Source of the DNA: Tenodera sinensis | Taxonomy: Eukaryota > Arthropoda > Insecta > Mantodea > Mantidae | Reading direction: 5' to 3' | DNA: 64,000 bases | NCBI GenBank assembly: GCA_030765045.1 | Contig: CM060964.1 | Span: 171,705,219 to 171,769,218, forward strand | In this document: piece after piece, positions 1 through 12,432 of the stretch | Position numbering within the stretch: the stretch's first letter is position 1 | Layout of the letters: every line of letters starts with the position of its first letter | Notes under the pieces: generated by a model | What the model was told of the DNA's origin: nothing | What the model saw: only the letters and a program-made list of their open reading frames with translations | Databases searched by the model: none | Position numbers and translations under genes: made by a program

Positions 1-240
1 CTGGGCGAACACACTCACGGCATAACTGTCACTCCTGCACACGATGCGGTGTGCATGAGGCTGTTTCGTGCAGTGCTGATGGCTGGCCTCTCGGTCTGGG
101 CGAACACACTCACGGCATAACTGTCACTCCTGCACACGATGCGGTGTGCATGAGGCTGTTTCGTTCAGTGCTGATGGCTGGCCTCTCGGTCTGGGCGAAC
201 ACACTCATGGCATAACTGTCACTCCTGCACACGATGCGGT
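1..240. repeat. 95-bp tandem repeat, about 2.5 units
   Basis: Units start with CTGGGCGAACACACTCA at 1, 96 and 191. The third stops at ACGATGCGGT (240), where unrelated sequence begins. Units differ by single substitutions (for example TTTCGTG against TTTCGTT, CACGG against CATGG). The array is cut by the window start, so its true length is unknown. No open frame crosses it. It looks like the edge of a minisatellite or satellite block. Confidence 0.95.
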
Positions 241-421
241 ACTAAACATTGTGGCTTTACAGATGAGGTAGGTCCAGCCTCTATTAATGCTGCTGAGGCC
301 GATGCTTCCATGAAGGGAAATGTAAGAAAGTGTTAAATTAAGGGTGTATAATAAAGTAAATAAATAAAGTCCTTAGGTATCTTTCAGATACAACTGGTGC
401 AAGCGAAGATGCCTACTCATT

Positions 422-675
422 TTTGTTGTAATGTTTAACGCCCGCTTTTAGTAATATGGCACCGCAGGTGGTGACACTGATGATAAATGGAATGAAGATG
501 GAGCACCGGTGGAATGAGATGACATTCTCCGGCGTGGGAAACTGGAGAACCCAGAGGAAATCCGTACCAGCGCCGCTTCGTCCACGACAAATCCCACATG
601 CGGCTGCCTGGGATCGAACCCAGGTCGCTTTGGTGAAAAGCGAATGGTTTAACCACTCGGCAACGGCGCGGTCAA
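422..675 (-). mobile_element. tRNA-derived SINE, family a, full length
   Basis: On the minus strand a tRNA-like head (A-box region near 640-660, B box GGTTCGATCCCAGG near 605-625) is followed by a body with the family-typical stretches CGAAGCGGCG, CTCATTCCACCGGTG and GCGGGCGTTAAA. An imperfect target-site duplication flanks it: CCTACTCATT at 412-421 and CCTATTCATT at 676-685. Insertion was by a LINE-type machinery (inference from family knowledge). It has no coding capacity, and the open frames over it are incidental. Confidence 0.85.
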
Positions 676-685
676 CCTATTCATT

Positions 686-2186
686 GAATGTTATTTACAT
701 CTTAATGGGGGGGGGGGGGATGTGTAGACATGTCTCATTTATCCGGCCCTCATTAATCGTGGTTTCCGAATTATCCTGATTTAAGTTTTGCTTTTCCATG
801 AGGAAAATGTGTGAGCCCTGTGATATATAATGCATATGAATAATGCGATTGTCGTGTTGGCACCGCCGCGCCGCGCCGCGCCGCGCCGGTAGTAGAGATC
901 GCTGTCGGTCGCATGCTTTAGTGTCATGGTCAGTACCACTGAACAACAAATATGGGATTATGCTTCATTACCTTCGCTCTCACCTACCTACAGGCAATAA
1001 ATAGGCTTGGTGTGTATGTACACACTGTTATTTTAAACTCAGCTTTGAGAAATGTAATTTTATCATTACAGAATCCATCTTTGTTAGTCATCATCTGCGA
1101 TCTTCTACTTCCCACACAAAAAGGGGAGGGGGGTTGTATGGCAGAGGACAATGAAAATGTAAAACTCGAGAGAAATAAAAGGAATGCACTAAAGCATGTC
1201 TCTTTATTTTATTATGATTATAGAATTGAAACATATGAGTTGGTGGTTTATATAATTTATTATGCAAGATCAAGGAGATTTAAGTTATATCTCCGGGTAA
1301 ATTAGCTGAGACTTGATTTTCACTACTTATTTTAACAAATTTTGATTTTATAACATACATAGAGTATTCTATTAATATTGATATCTAAATAAATTCATAT
1401 GTTGTGGATAATATTCACTATTATAAAAAGCTTCAGTTTAATAATATTATAGTGATAATATCATGAACAAGAAACAATGTAATCTTGGAGTTAGGGGTCC
1501 CACGATAACAAAATGTGGCTTTTCAAGTTTTTATGCCGTTTCAGCACTCTTATGCGAATGATTTTGTCAGAAGATACGAGGTCCCGTGCTTCGAAAAGCA
1601 ATATGTAATGAATTGTGAGACTTGAACATTTAAGAAATTTAAAAGCCAGAATGCCTAAAAGCGGGCAGCCTACATCCGCTTCTTGTTAGTTTAATCTTCA
1701 TCCTGAATGCAATTGTTAGACCTTTTGACTTTGATGAGAAGCAATCATTACTTGCTGCGGAGAATAGCTTCCTTGTGATCGTCAACAAAACCCAGGCGAA
1801 TGGTAATGGGGCTCGAAAATAAAAAGTCTTCCACTACATTAATTAAGGGGATTTACTAAATTAAGAATTTGCAATAATTTAAGTAAAGTTAACAGCGGCT
1901 AACAGTTCACTAAAGGGATCCGATCAAGTCCGGAATTCTGGAGAAAATACAGTACTCAATAGCAATAATCAGATACTTATGAAAACTGATCTTGTTTTTT
2001 ACGCTATCTGTAACAGAAAGCCGGTGGCCCGAACTGCTTTCGTTGGTATACTACATAAAACAGCACGTTTCTGCGAAAGAGGCACCTGAAATAAGCAACA
2101 AGACGTTAATTACGTATGATCCGTTTCAGTCGATATTTCCATTATATATCTTTCTCACAAGTGTTTACAAAATAACTTAATTTTTG
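686..2186. other. no gene seen; AT-rich intergenic DNA
   Basis: The stretch holds a short G-run near 707-719, a GCCGC-type pentamer run near 866-887 and otherwise unique AT-rich sequence. Short frames here (up to 117 codons) have no recognisable motif and no supporting context. Confidence 0.6.
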
Positions 2187-2256
2187 TTTGTTAACGACGC
2201 TCTTGGTTGCCAGGATCATGTGAACGCCCTCGGTGTACCGGAATTTCAATTTTTCT
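2187..2256 (-). mobile_element. fragment of SINE family b (tail part)
   Basis: The sequence TTAACGACGCTCTTGGTTGCC followed by CGGTGTACCGGAATTT resembles the 3' body of the family-b SINEs at 11875-12106 and 26265-26493, with substitutions. No tRNA-like head is attached, so it is a truncated or very old copy. An alternative is that it belongs to a related SINE with a shared tail. Confidence 0.5.
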
Positions 2257-2739
2257 TTTGTGGGAAAGGGGAGACAGAAGAAGAGTTGGAGGAAAAAGAG
2301 TGGCTTATTTCGCCAGGTGTGGAAGAAGGGTAAGGGAACAAGTTTAACGATTCTTTATTAGTTTGTCATTCGGGGGTTTTGCGCAGTACCGCATAAGCAC
2401 CTGCGTTAATTACGGTAAGTGATGCGCTGCCTTCGTGAGAAGGGAGCGACTTTTAGGTCTTCTTACTGGGCTACACCCATGGCTAGGCCCTGAGTGTAGC
2501 ACGCAGTGTTTCGACGGTGCTCTGGGCTAGCGTGGTCTTGTTGTAGTGGCGTGGGTTGGAGCTGCATACCGGCGACTGGTCTGGGATGGTGAAAAAGGCA
2601 AAGGGTGGTTCCCCGCACGATACCGAGCGAGTTCCTCGGCTACCGATGGTGAGATTCTTGGATCCGGAGTAAGCTGGAGTTCCTTTAAATCCCAGTAAAT
2701 CTCCCACCATGCTCCACGAGCCCGAAAGCACACCTGAAA

Positions 2740-2932
2740 GACGGCAAGGAAATACAATGAAGGGAAAGGAGGTAAAGGACATAGTGGCATTAAAGTAAAT
2801 ATCTCAGCATTCTCCTAAGTGAGAAGGGGAAACCACGAAAAACACAAGTCAGAGTACACGGTCGATGGGGATCGAACCCGCGACCTCCAGCGTGAGAGTC
2901 GCACACCTGACCACGGCGCCACCTCGCTCAGT
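2740..2932 (-). mobile_element. tRNA-derived SINE, family d
   Basis: Read on the minus strand, a tRNA-like head starts GAGGTGGCGCCGTGGTCAGG. It carries a B box (GGGTTCGATCCCC, near 2868-2882) and is followed by a body rich in GTGGTTTCCCC and CACTTAGGAGAATGCTGAG. I recognise this arrangement from insect tRNA-SINEs. Only one copy is present in the window, so the body end is approximate and no duplication was identified. The frames at 2483-2790 overlap it and are not convincing as genes. Confidence 0.6.
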
Positions 2933-3699
2933 GGCGAGTACCTCGAAGAATTCTTAAGATAAACGTTCAAAGCAAACCACGATTATTTTATGTTACTTCA
3001 TTATGACATGGCGTGCATAAAGGCGCACAGGTGTTTCCCTGATAGGCGTGGACTAGTCTTCTAGAAATTTATCGACGACCAAGCTACAGCGCTAATATGT
3101 GAGCACATGTCTTTCACTTCTCAAATTCGTTGTCGGATAGTCTTCCAATAAACCCCCGGAAGAAACCACTGTTGCGCGCTCTATTCAAGGCTTCGTGAAC
3201 GCAAAGCGCAGGCCTTAGCCGAACTAAGTTCTCATACAAAGGCGCTCTCAATGAGGCGGTACCTACATCCATTTGTACCGTCACTGCAGCCTTTGAGACA
3301 TTCTACTGGTCCTCACAGGTGGAGTATGCATCGCAAGGAGGAGGTGTGTGTATGCAGTGGCGTTCTGTGTTACGTGCACAGTGCTACATTGTCCACATAT
3401 GAATATATAACTGAGCAATTGCTTTACATGTCTTAGCTTATAATAATCATATTTAAATAAATGCGTATATATAATATATGTATATAAGTAATGACTTTGA
3501 GGACATTGCTAGGGCAGTTCCATGCAGCGTTCACACAGTTCGAAGGTGCATAAACGCCTAACTTCTATTTTACATGTACCACCCAAATATACAACTCTCA
3601 GACACGAACCAGCATAAAGTAGGAAACCCTAGATTTACACTGAATAATTACCAAGAAACATGCAACAGCCCATCCCAGTACAGTGAGAAAAACTAAGTA
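2933..3699. other. no gene seen
   Basis: Mixed-composition sequence without recognised repeats. A 61-codon frame at 3251 has no motif and no start or splice context that would support it. Confidence 0.5.
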
Positions 3700-3945
3700 G
3701 GCCGCCCCGTAGCCGAGTGGTTAGACCATTCGCTTCTCACCAAAGTGACCCAGGTTCGATCCCAGACAGCCGCATGTGAGATTCGTGATGGACGAAGCGG
3801 CGCTGGGGCGGGCTTCCTCCGGGTTCACCGGTTTTTCCCACCATCTCATTCCACCAGTGCTCCATCTTCATTCCCTCTATCATCAGTGTGACCGCCTGTG
3901 GTGCTGTAGTAGTAAAAGCGGGCGTTAAATACAAAAGAAAACCAG
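3700..3945 (+). mobile_element. tRNA-derived SINE, family a
   Basis: The head GCCGCCCCGTAGCCGAGTGG gives an A box, and GGTTCGATCCCAGACAG gives the B box. The body contains GACGAAGCGGCGCTGGGG, CATCTCATTCCACC and GCGGGCGTTAAA, followed by an A-rich tail. It matches the minus-strand copies at 422, 18014 and 49394 and the plus copy at 21433. I could not read a clear target-site duplication. Confidence 0.85.
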
Positions 3946-4007
3946 CAAAATAAATTATATCTTTGCCAGTAACGATTAAATAAACCGTATTTCACTCTGC
4001 TCATTAT

Positions 4008-4834
4008 TACTTTCTATACTGGTAAGTAGGGAAAGTATTGCATTCCACCCAAAAATTCGATGTCGAGATTTCACCGGAAATATGTTTTGAGACCGCCTGA
4101 ATAAAAAAAAGCATTTTTTGAAAAAGGTCCGTATGTGCCTGTCTGTGTCTGTCAGTCTGTGGACAGCATAACTTAAAAACGAAAAGTCGGTTAAAAACCA
4201 AATTTGGTATTCAAGTTTAATGTTTTTCGTGGATGCAACATGAAGATTTTGAAGAAAATAACCCCGCCCTAAACTACCCTTTACATGGAACTTTTTTCGA
4301 AAAGTTTGATTTTCTTGAAAATGGCTCCAACAATTTTGATTAAAATGTCGTATATTTGAGATATTTTTATGACAAATGAAATGTATATTTTGAATTTTCT
4401 GGCTATAGCCCCTGTAGTCGTATTTACTCTGGACGACTTTTGCATAACTGGTAAACCGTTAGAGATAGACCAAAAATGAAGATCTCGCTAAAATATACAA
4501 TTTATGTCTCAATAAATTTTCTTGTAGGGTCAACCATTTCGGAGATATTCGTTGTTGTTTGTGTCAGTTTCGGAAAACTTGAAATGGAATATCGTTCATT
4601 TTTTGTATATGTTATGTGTGCAAAGAAAACGGAATTTCAAAGCTTTAAAAGATATGACTATCGCACAAAGCCTACTGTATTCTCATATTCCCCTTACACC
4701 TACAAGGAAATAAGCAATAAGATAATTTGTACAAATGTTTATCTCAACTAACACGAAGAAGATATAGGAATTTGAGTTTAAAAGAATGGTTAGTACAAGA
4801 GTAGAGAAAGTCATGTGAGTGCAACACATCAGAT
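4008..4834 (+). mobile_element. hairpin-ended repeat, copy A
   Basis: The 5' end is a hairpin: ACTTTCTATACT (4009-4020) and AGTAGGGAAAGT (4025-4036), with a GGTA loop. The body carries the family sequence (CCACCCAAAAATTCGATGTC, CTGGCTATAGCCCCTGTAGT, GTAAACCGTTAGAGATAGAC). Near the 3' end the stem sequence recurs as AGTAGAGAAAGT (4800-4811), followed by CATGTGAGTGCAACACATCAG. No protein motif is visible, and the 91- and 65-codon frames inside are not conserved with the other copies as far as I can judge. It is probably a non-autonomous element; its class is unknown. Confidence 0.8.
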
Positions 4835-6286
4835 TTTTTAAAATTCCGTAAACCTTGAAAGGAGTCAACAAATTTAACAAGCACGCTTACGTAAGGGCCT
4901 CAGCACGCCGGACCAAATAACGACGGCGAATTTACGCGAAACCGTCTGATCAGTTCAAGTCACGCACTAGTACTCACTCATGATAGCCGGGTGGCGCAGT
5001 TACGCCCCTCGCGGGAGCCAGAGCGCCACCAGCAACAAGCACAGGCAACCCGAGTGTAGCAATAATGCTGTGCGGAGTTCACTCAACGCCCCCCCCCCCC
5101 CCCCCCCCCCGAAATAAGCACTTTACGCTACGAAAAACAAAGAATGGAGTAAGTAAGAATACACACTACAACAGTCTCAGGAAAGCACACTTGTTCGGAG
5201 CACCAGCCCAGCACATCACAGTTACTTTTTCACGTTGGCAACATTGGGTAATGATTACCACTAGGGAGGAATTTCAATTTATCACCACTCATACTCACGC
5301 CACTCGCTGGTACCACGTAATGTTACGTCACCAAATGTCTACAGCAAGCTGTGTGGCCATGGCTGCGTTGGATTCCAAAGGGAAACAAAAGGGAAAAGGA
5401 AGAGATGACTGGTTCCTGTAGACCAGGCCTACTGAACTGCACTCAGCAGGTGTGAAGACATTCCCTTATTTCCCCTCCGTTTGTGGTCACGAAGGCGGAA
5501 AACTGGGGAAAACCGTCCCTTCTAATGCGTATGTGTGGAAGCTACTGCAGTTAAGGAGGGGAGGGACTACTCAGTTTGCACCTTCGGAGTAAGGTTCGTC
5601 AGGCCTGCTGTAGACCATTTGCCCTCCGTGCGCACAGTGACTGCCGCGTGCATGTGCTATAGTATGCTATTCAAATGAGTTATAGGATGGCTGCCACGAA
5701 TGATGGTAAGCTGCAGTGTAATACTTTGTGGGCACTGAAGTAATAAAAAGTGTACATAGAAATGAAACGTCAACTTCTCCAGTTGAGAGATTCCGGTTGG
5801 ATTTCCAATTTGGCATTCTTAAGAGCTATTACATAAAATTTAAGGAGCTAAGTTTATAAATTTAGGGAAAATACATTCTTAGTACAATTGCAGCTTTTAA
5901 GGAGAAATTGTTGTTACGCATACGTCGAATGAAAAAGGGCAACACATACTGAACATTTTCCGTCTGTATCTAGGCGTAAAGAATTGCTTAACAGGAAAAA
6001 TTGCAAATGTACGCATGCTTCCTATCTGGTCTATTGGAGTTATTTACATCAAGGTTCTGCGATTTAGATTGCCTGAAAATGGCCTTTCGTATGTTTACTA
6101 CGTGTTTTAAATTCTAAACTAATTAGTGATACTAGGCGTAGTAGTCCATATACATTAAAGAGGAATCAAGTTAACGGAGTTCGTAGTGCATGTGATGGCA
6201 CAGTGTGGGGAACTGGTTCTGTCCGTCTGCTGTACTGACAAAACGTGCGCAACTCCATTCTTTTGGTAGCTCACCTACTAAGCTTA
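4835..6286. other. no gene seen; contains a poly-C tract
   Basis: A run of about 20 C lies near 5089-5110. The 118-codon frame from 5065 runs through it, so its N-terminus is a proline run of low-complexity origin. I recognise no gene in the rest. Confidence 0.5.
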
Positions 6287-6294
6287 CTGATAAC

Positions 6295-7792
6295 TAGAGA
6301 CCGGATGTTAGGCACTTAAAAATTCAAAATAGACAAAGGCAGTTAAAATGCATAAAATAGGCAAGCAAAATAGGCGGCACTAAAACCGTGAAACTAGGTG
6401 CGAAAACCTTTAAAACTACATGAAGAAACAGATAATAGACAAGTGAAATGAACACCTTTTGGATTTTTCTTGTTACCAATTGAATTAAAACATTTAAGTA
6501 AAGTATTTAATCAAATTTATGTACCTGATACATGTAGATCAACACACAACAGTGGGACCTAACGAAAATGCCGTATGAACAGTACCTGTTAGTACAGCTT
6601 GTCCACTTCCTCGTGACACTCCCCCACTCCTGAAGCATAGATGCGCAATAGAAGAGTCGTGTCCACGTGGGGATCAGTGTATCGCTTACTACTCTCACTG
6701 TGATAGGTAACTACACAATAATTGTTTATAATACGTAAACATACTCCGCTTGTGTATGTGACTGCCTGAGTACTGATGTCACTCGCTCGTTCCCCACCAA
6801 TCCACTCACTTCTCCTTAATTTCTCCTCTCTTGCGCATGTTGAGTGTCACCACGATCTGGACAAACTGTTCTTTGGTTAATGCATAACTTTTAATGCACT
6901 AACTTTTGTCAATCATTAACAAGCACATATTTGATTACACATAAGAGATAATTTTTCAAACTTTCTACTTTTAAGTTATGCGTCCTATCAGATAGTACAT
7001 TTTTGAGCCCTGAAAACAACCTTGCCACTTCTACTGATGTTATTGGAGCATACTTTAAGAGCACAATATTTTGAGGATCAATATCACTTGAAGCACTGTT
7101 TTCACGCTAAGAATCATTCCTATGCCTTAATTGCTAAAAGTCATTTTTCACGATGAGTCCGCTCCCTTTAGTTGCTTTTGGTTCATTTTTGTTTGAATGT
7201 TTACAAACAGTGGATTTGTGTTTTGCAGTTTGCACATGTTACGAAACGTGGTACATTTTTACGCAGTTTATTGACGTTTCACACGCTTAGCAAAACAAGA
7301 TGGAGGTAGCAGTTGAGAATATTTCCCTGCCGAAATTTTTCACGAAATTATTGAGTTTTAGTTTTAACGTTGCCAGTTCATTAGGCGCGATAGAGAAACT
7401 GCTTTGTAAAAGAAAACAACACACTGTCGCACCCCTTGCAGAGATGGCTATCTTCAGACAAGTGTAATAGAAGCACTTATACTTGAACCTCGTCATTAAA
7501 TGCATCGTGCAGTGATTAAAAGCAAATTTAAGTAATGTACAACATGTCATGAACCTATGAGATGCATATTGCCTGTATGTCATTTTCATTAAAATTGGGT
7601 TTTCTGCTGAGAGAGAGGAAATAAAAAACGGAAATATGCGTTTATGGCCATTATATGTTAAAATAGGCAAAAATAGGCACATTCAACTTTATAAGAACAG
7701 TTGTAAGTGTAGTGAGTTGAAATAAAATTAAGTCGTCTTTATGATATCTATAGTGATTAAGAATAGGCATTTTGCCTAACACCCGGTGTGTA
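6295..7792. mobile_element. hAT-like non-autonomous DNA transposon, 1.5 kb
   Basis: The left end TAGAGACCGGATGTTAGGCA (6295) and the reverse complement of the right end, TACACACCGGGTGTTAGGCA (ending 7792), match at 17 of 20 positions. They are flanked by near-identical 8-bp sequences, CTGATAAC (6287-6294) and ATGATAAC (7793-7800). An 8-bp duplication is the hAT hallmark. Subterminal AAAATAGGC-type repeats occur near both ends (6354-6375 and 7660-7772), which is also typical of hAT elements. No transposase motif is seen inside; the 131-codon minus frame at 7287 is unrecognised. Confidence 0.75.
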
Positions 7793-7800
7793 ATGATAAC

Positions 7801-8642
7801 GTCACCCCTTCATTACAGTGTGCATTGATTGACCTGAGATGTGATCGAGAGATGCGATGGAAATGCTTGAAAGATACGAGCCTTACACAGTTTTATGAAG
7901 GATTGTCAAGAGGACGCTTTCCCAGTGTGCATAAGCTGTGTGCCTAAGGTTTGTGTTTATTTGGTTCCATTTATATATGTGAACAGTTATTTTCTATTAT
8001 GGAAATAAATCTCGAACAAGATATCGGTTTGCAGATGAGCCTTTAATGGCAGTTCTTCGCATAGCTTGTGCTAATAACATTTCTCCACATCTTGAGGAGC
8101 TGAGTGATACGTATTAAGGTGCAATAGACATAGCTGATTTTGTGTTTAAGGATGTATTTCATTACGTTGTGTTCGTGTTTAGTTTGGCAGAAGAATTTCC
8201 TTTTGTATGATGCAGTAGCGCAAGTTGAATCAATCGGTTTCCCTGCACGGTAGACGCACGCTATTCTCATAGTGGCCCGTGCATGCACGGAGTGCAAAAG
8301 TCTACCCAACCTTACTGTATTCTTGTACTTTATTGTTATAACAAAGACGAGAGTTGTCGACACACGGGCAGAAGTGCCGAGTAGCCGAGAAACACCAGGC
8401 GCATCCTCCCTACCCAACTTGCAACTTCGATTCCAACATGTATCTACTCTCATGGGGTTATGAACACCAGGATGAAATCAGGAATACTCCCGAGCAAGAT
8501 TGTCGAAGAAAGCAAACAAAGCGAGTAACGAAGCCAAAGAAATGAACTAAATTACAATAAATGTGCCACAAGACCATAAACTTAAGAGCACCAGTAAGTT
8601 CGTAGGTTTACGATGAATAGGGATTTTGCATAATAACTAAAA
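7801..8642. other. no gene seen
   Basis: Overlapping frames on both strands at 8043-8545 (up to 136 codons) have no recognisable motif and mutually shadow each other, so I treat them as chance. Confidence 0.4.
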
Positions 8643-8673
8643 GATGATGATTATGATAATGATGATAATAATG

Positions 8674-8763
<90 letters not shown>

Positions 8764-8764
8764 T
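8643..8764. repeat. (ATA/ATG)n trinucleotide microsatellite
   Basis: About 120 bp of ATA repeats with interspersed ATG units at both edges. Confidence 0.95.
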
Positions 8765-9613
8765 TAGTGATAATGATGATAACTAAATACTAAGTAACTA
8801 AAAGATAATTTTTATGTTGGTTGACTGTAAGGACAGTGGCTTAGTAAAGCATAAGCGTTATATTTGAAACTTAATTACAACCTTCAATTACTAAAGCTTC
8901 TTTTATTGAATAGTTATACAGCAACACTTTGTCATTAACCTAGAAGGCAGTTGAAGCTTATAGATGAAAATGGTCGTACTATCCCAGGCACATAATGTGG
9001 GTAGGTACTCGTAAAACGCACAGCGCTAAGTGGGACATTAAGAGGCAAAGAAGCAAAATAAACCCCCAGGGTATGCAATTTCAGGCATAACACAATCACC
9101 GGTCAGAGATCACACAGGTAGCCCAACACGTATGCTCACAGACAGCACAAAGACATTAAAGCAGCCGGAATTCAGAAATGCGGAAGGTGGCCCGAAAGGT
9201 TTTAGCGCCGAATGATAGCCAGCACGCAGCATCCAAGACACGCAGTCCACAACCAAAACAAACTCGTGGGCATTATAAAGACCGGAAGGAGATATTGGCA
9301 CTCGTACCAAAACGAAGTACCCAAAAAAGGACAACCAAATGTAAACATTAACAGTAACACAGGAAAACAATAATAAGGGACACTGAAGTCTATGGGGGAA
9401 GGGGGGGGGTGCGGGGGAGACGTCCAACAACAGCACGAGAGTGCTTGCAAATGTGAGCCGTGAGCTGTACGCACATTACCTGAGACGAGGGCTTTTAATA
9501 GCGCAGGAACACTTTTATGCTACTAGTTGACTCAGATGGGTCTACATATGTCGGGGCAACTTGGCCGCATATGCATTGGTCTTCGAGCTTACAGAATGAA
9601 GCCTGCACCTGTT

Positions 9614-10260
9614 CTACAGCATAAGGAGAAGGCTTCTTGTTCTCACCACACCTCTTTTAAACATGGAGCTCACTTGAGATAATCCAACTCCTGAGGCAAC
9701 ATATTCTAGTTCCACAGATTGGCCATATATATTAGACGCAAAGACGAACATAAGCCGAAATGGTGCGGTGTTCTGGGATACATATCGAATGTCAAATGCA
9801 GTCGTGAAAAATGGTTGTGCACATCTGCTATAACTCTTGTAAACTATGAGTGTCGATTTCAAGTTTGCATGAAATATTTCGACGTGAAACAAATCCTTAA
9901 ATGCAACAGAGGTGAACTGAGTTCCATTGTCCGACACTAAGAAACGAGGAGCCCCAAAGGTTGCAAAAATAGTAGAGAGAACCTTGGTTGGATTACTCCA
10001 TATTGTGCTGAGAGTCCGCTAAGCCACACACACTTCGAAAATGCACACATGCCTTGGCCTCACCTTGGAGTCGGGCCCAAGAAATCAACGAAGAATTTTT
10101 CTAGGGGTTTACTGGTCACTTCTGATGCTAACCTCTTCCAAATAGTACATTCAGTGAGCTTACACCTGACATGCTTTAACCCGGGCCGTAATGCTCTTGT
10201 ATTGTACCCTTAGCCTTGGGCAAGAGTCGAACTTTTCCTGAACGTATGAGGGACCTGCCT
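9614..10260 (-). pseudogene. Ty3/Gypsy integrase relic
   Basis: Minus-strand translation shows PLEKFFVDFLGP (about 10080-10110), then FATFGAPRFLVSDNGTQFTS (about 9915-9965). These match two landmarks of retroviral-type integrase cores in Ty3/Gypsy elements: the block around the first catalytic Asp and the second Asp in the SDNG motif. Further on come NLKSTLIVYKSY and a run resembling the end of the core domain. Between the blocks the frame is broken by stops and shifts. Upstream, TGHVRCK-like sequence may be the end of the zinc-binding region. No LTRs, gag or reverse transcriptase were found nearby, so this is a short pol remnant and not an intact element. Confidence 0.65.
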
Positions 10261-11861
10261 GTTCGCCTAAGTTACTTATTCTTCAAGCTCTCATAATCCT
10301 CCTTATGGCTAATGCCTGCTACACTAGAGTTGCGCTCTAACAAAATTACGGTTCGGTAGTTGTACAGTAGATAAATGACGTAGTAAATAACAGTATTACC
10401 GGTAGCACTAGTAGTATTGGTAGGGAAAGAAACTATACAAAATACAACGAATTACGAAATTTAATGAGAAAATCAAACATAGTGATCACTTAAAACTGGT
10501 TAAAAGAAAAATTGTACCTTTTGGTTCAAAATAACATTACTTGTGACCATCATAATTATCAATGTCTTCCATTTGAATTGTAGTATCCTTAGAGGAGCTA
10601 AGTGTTCTTGAAGACACTAATGTTCCGTAGGTTAGGCGACGCTTTGTATACCCTCTCTGTTGAGGGTTGAAAGTTCAACGGTTCCGGTTTCTATGGGAAC
10701 CTAGTAAAACAATCAACGTAAACAACGCGATCGGTACGAGGCAACGCCTGATGGGTATGCAACACACCTAAACTACACGTAATGCGGGTACGTTCTTCTA
10801 CTAGGAAAACTATCGCAGTCTACACTCAAACGGTATCCTATGGTTGTTTTACCGCTCTACGCCTGCCTGTTAGCCTGTTTTTATGGCTAAAACTGGCACA
10901 GAATATGGAATTTTGGCCCATTTTTTCTGTTGGCCGCTCATTCCCTGTTAAACTACTTTACGAAGCATCATCTCTTCCAAACGTGGAATATGAAACTATG
11001 CGCCAGGCAGCAACTTCTACGACAGTTTGCTCTGTCGATGTCCGACTGCCCTGATTAGGTATTTTGAGGATTATGAAAACAAAACTCGCTGCTTCAGGCA
11101 ACATCAGTTTCCCCGATTGGCTTACGGGCACACCAGAAAATACTGGAACGATTCCATCAGTAGCTAAAGCTGAGTTCCATTCAAATCCAGCCAAGAGCTG
11201 TGTGGCTTCTAAATTAAACCCAACCACCAATGAAATGAAAATATTTTAAAGCCACATCCAGCAGTGTGCTGAAGGACCGCATCTCCTAGCAAAGTTGTCG
11301 AGGAGTAATATGTTTCTCAACCCATCCCAAACCTGGAAAAAGTCCTTCTTAAAACCCCATCTTCTATACAGCCAATCTGCGGTTTAAACCCTATTGAGGA
11401 TAGGCCTGTCAGTAAATCGGACCGGCGAAGAATTTATAAGGGGCTTCAAAACATAACTTTCCAATAATTAAATTAACTATATAGCGTTCCATGCTGAACG
11501 TAATCGCCAAAATCCAATATGTGAATCGTCAGTTTGTGAACGTAGTCTTTTCATGTTTACTGTCCATATATGCAATTGTTTCTTATGATGGATTCTGATG
11601 GAATATTCCTGAGGAAGTATTTTTTAAAAAATTCTTAGTGATACTCCAGAGCATTAAATGAAATATTTGCTGCTACAATGGCTCCGCAGAGGTCGGCATT
11701 TCGTTTTGGTTGTGGAATTATTTTATGGCGTGGGTAGAAACGGTTTCAACTTTGCTTTTCGCATCACCTTTTCTGATGTGTTGCACCTTGCTTATGTTCA
11801 CTTAAATGATGATGTTTTTCTCGCTGAATACCTACAAAAGAGAACGAGAATGAAATGAAGC
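10261..11861. other. no gene seen
   Basis: The frames at 10782, 10958 and 11064 (60-90 codons, overlapping on both strands) have no recognised motif. Composition is ordinary for the window. Confidence 0.4.
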
Positions 11862-11874
11862 CATTTAATAGGGT

Positions 11875-12106
11875 AAATAAATAAATATTTTGTTGTTTAA
11901 CGACGCTGTCAATTGCCAGGATCACATCAGCGTCGCCTGTGTGCCGGAATTTTGTCCCGCAGGAGTTCTTTTACATGCCAGTAAATCTACTGACATGGAG
12001 CTGTCGTTTTTAAGCACACTTAAAAACCATCGACCTGGGCCGGGTTTGAACCCGCGACCTTGGGATCAGTAGGCCAGCGTCTAACCAACTGAGCCACCCA
12101 GACCGA
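11875..12106 (-). mobile_element. tRNA-derived SINE, family b, with perfect 13-bp duplication
   Basis: The head, read on the minus strand, is TCGGTCTGGGTGGCTCAGTT with B box GGTTCAAACCCGG. The body contains GTTTTTAAGTGTGCTTAAAA, TTTACTGGCATG, CCGGCACAC and a GTTAAACAACAAAAT tail. A perfect 13-bp duplication, CATTTAATAGGGT, lies at 11862-11874 and 12107-12119. The exact duplication suggests a fairly recent insertion (inference). Confidence 0.93.
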
Positions 12107-12432
12107 CATTTAATAGGGTTGTATTAAAATAAAACGGTCGTATGAATTTTAAAACTGAAATCTTGAGAAACTTCTACAATACAATAAGCCACAATAAGCA
12201 CTGCTTTGTAGTTGTCAGAAAGGAAAGAAATATGCAATTTGTGCGTTTGTTACATGCATACAATAACAATTTGTCGATTCGATGTAAAAAGCGCAAATTT
12301 TGTAGCCATTATTACAGTCGACTTCAACCACTCTATTTTCAGCGTGTTACAATTCAAACACCCCATGATTAGGATTAAAGCAATCAGAAGGGACCATTAA
12401 ATAAGATTTTAAATCTTACAACCACAGATCAA

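Noticed and set aside
433..676. tRNA-like sequences with good A and B boxes (also at 3700, 11875, 17013, 21433, 26265, 51676) as functional tRNA genes
   Set aside because: Each is followed by a conserved SINE body and several by target duplications; they do not fold into complete cloverleaves with terminators.
5065..5421. 118-codon frame with a poly-proline start
   Set aside because: The proline run comes from a poly-C tract and the rest has no recognised domain.
8043..8545. Antisense frames of 136 and 63 codons
   Set aside because: Mutual shadows with no motif.
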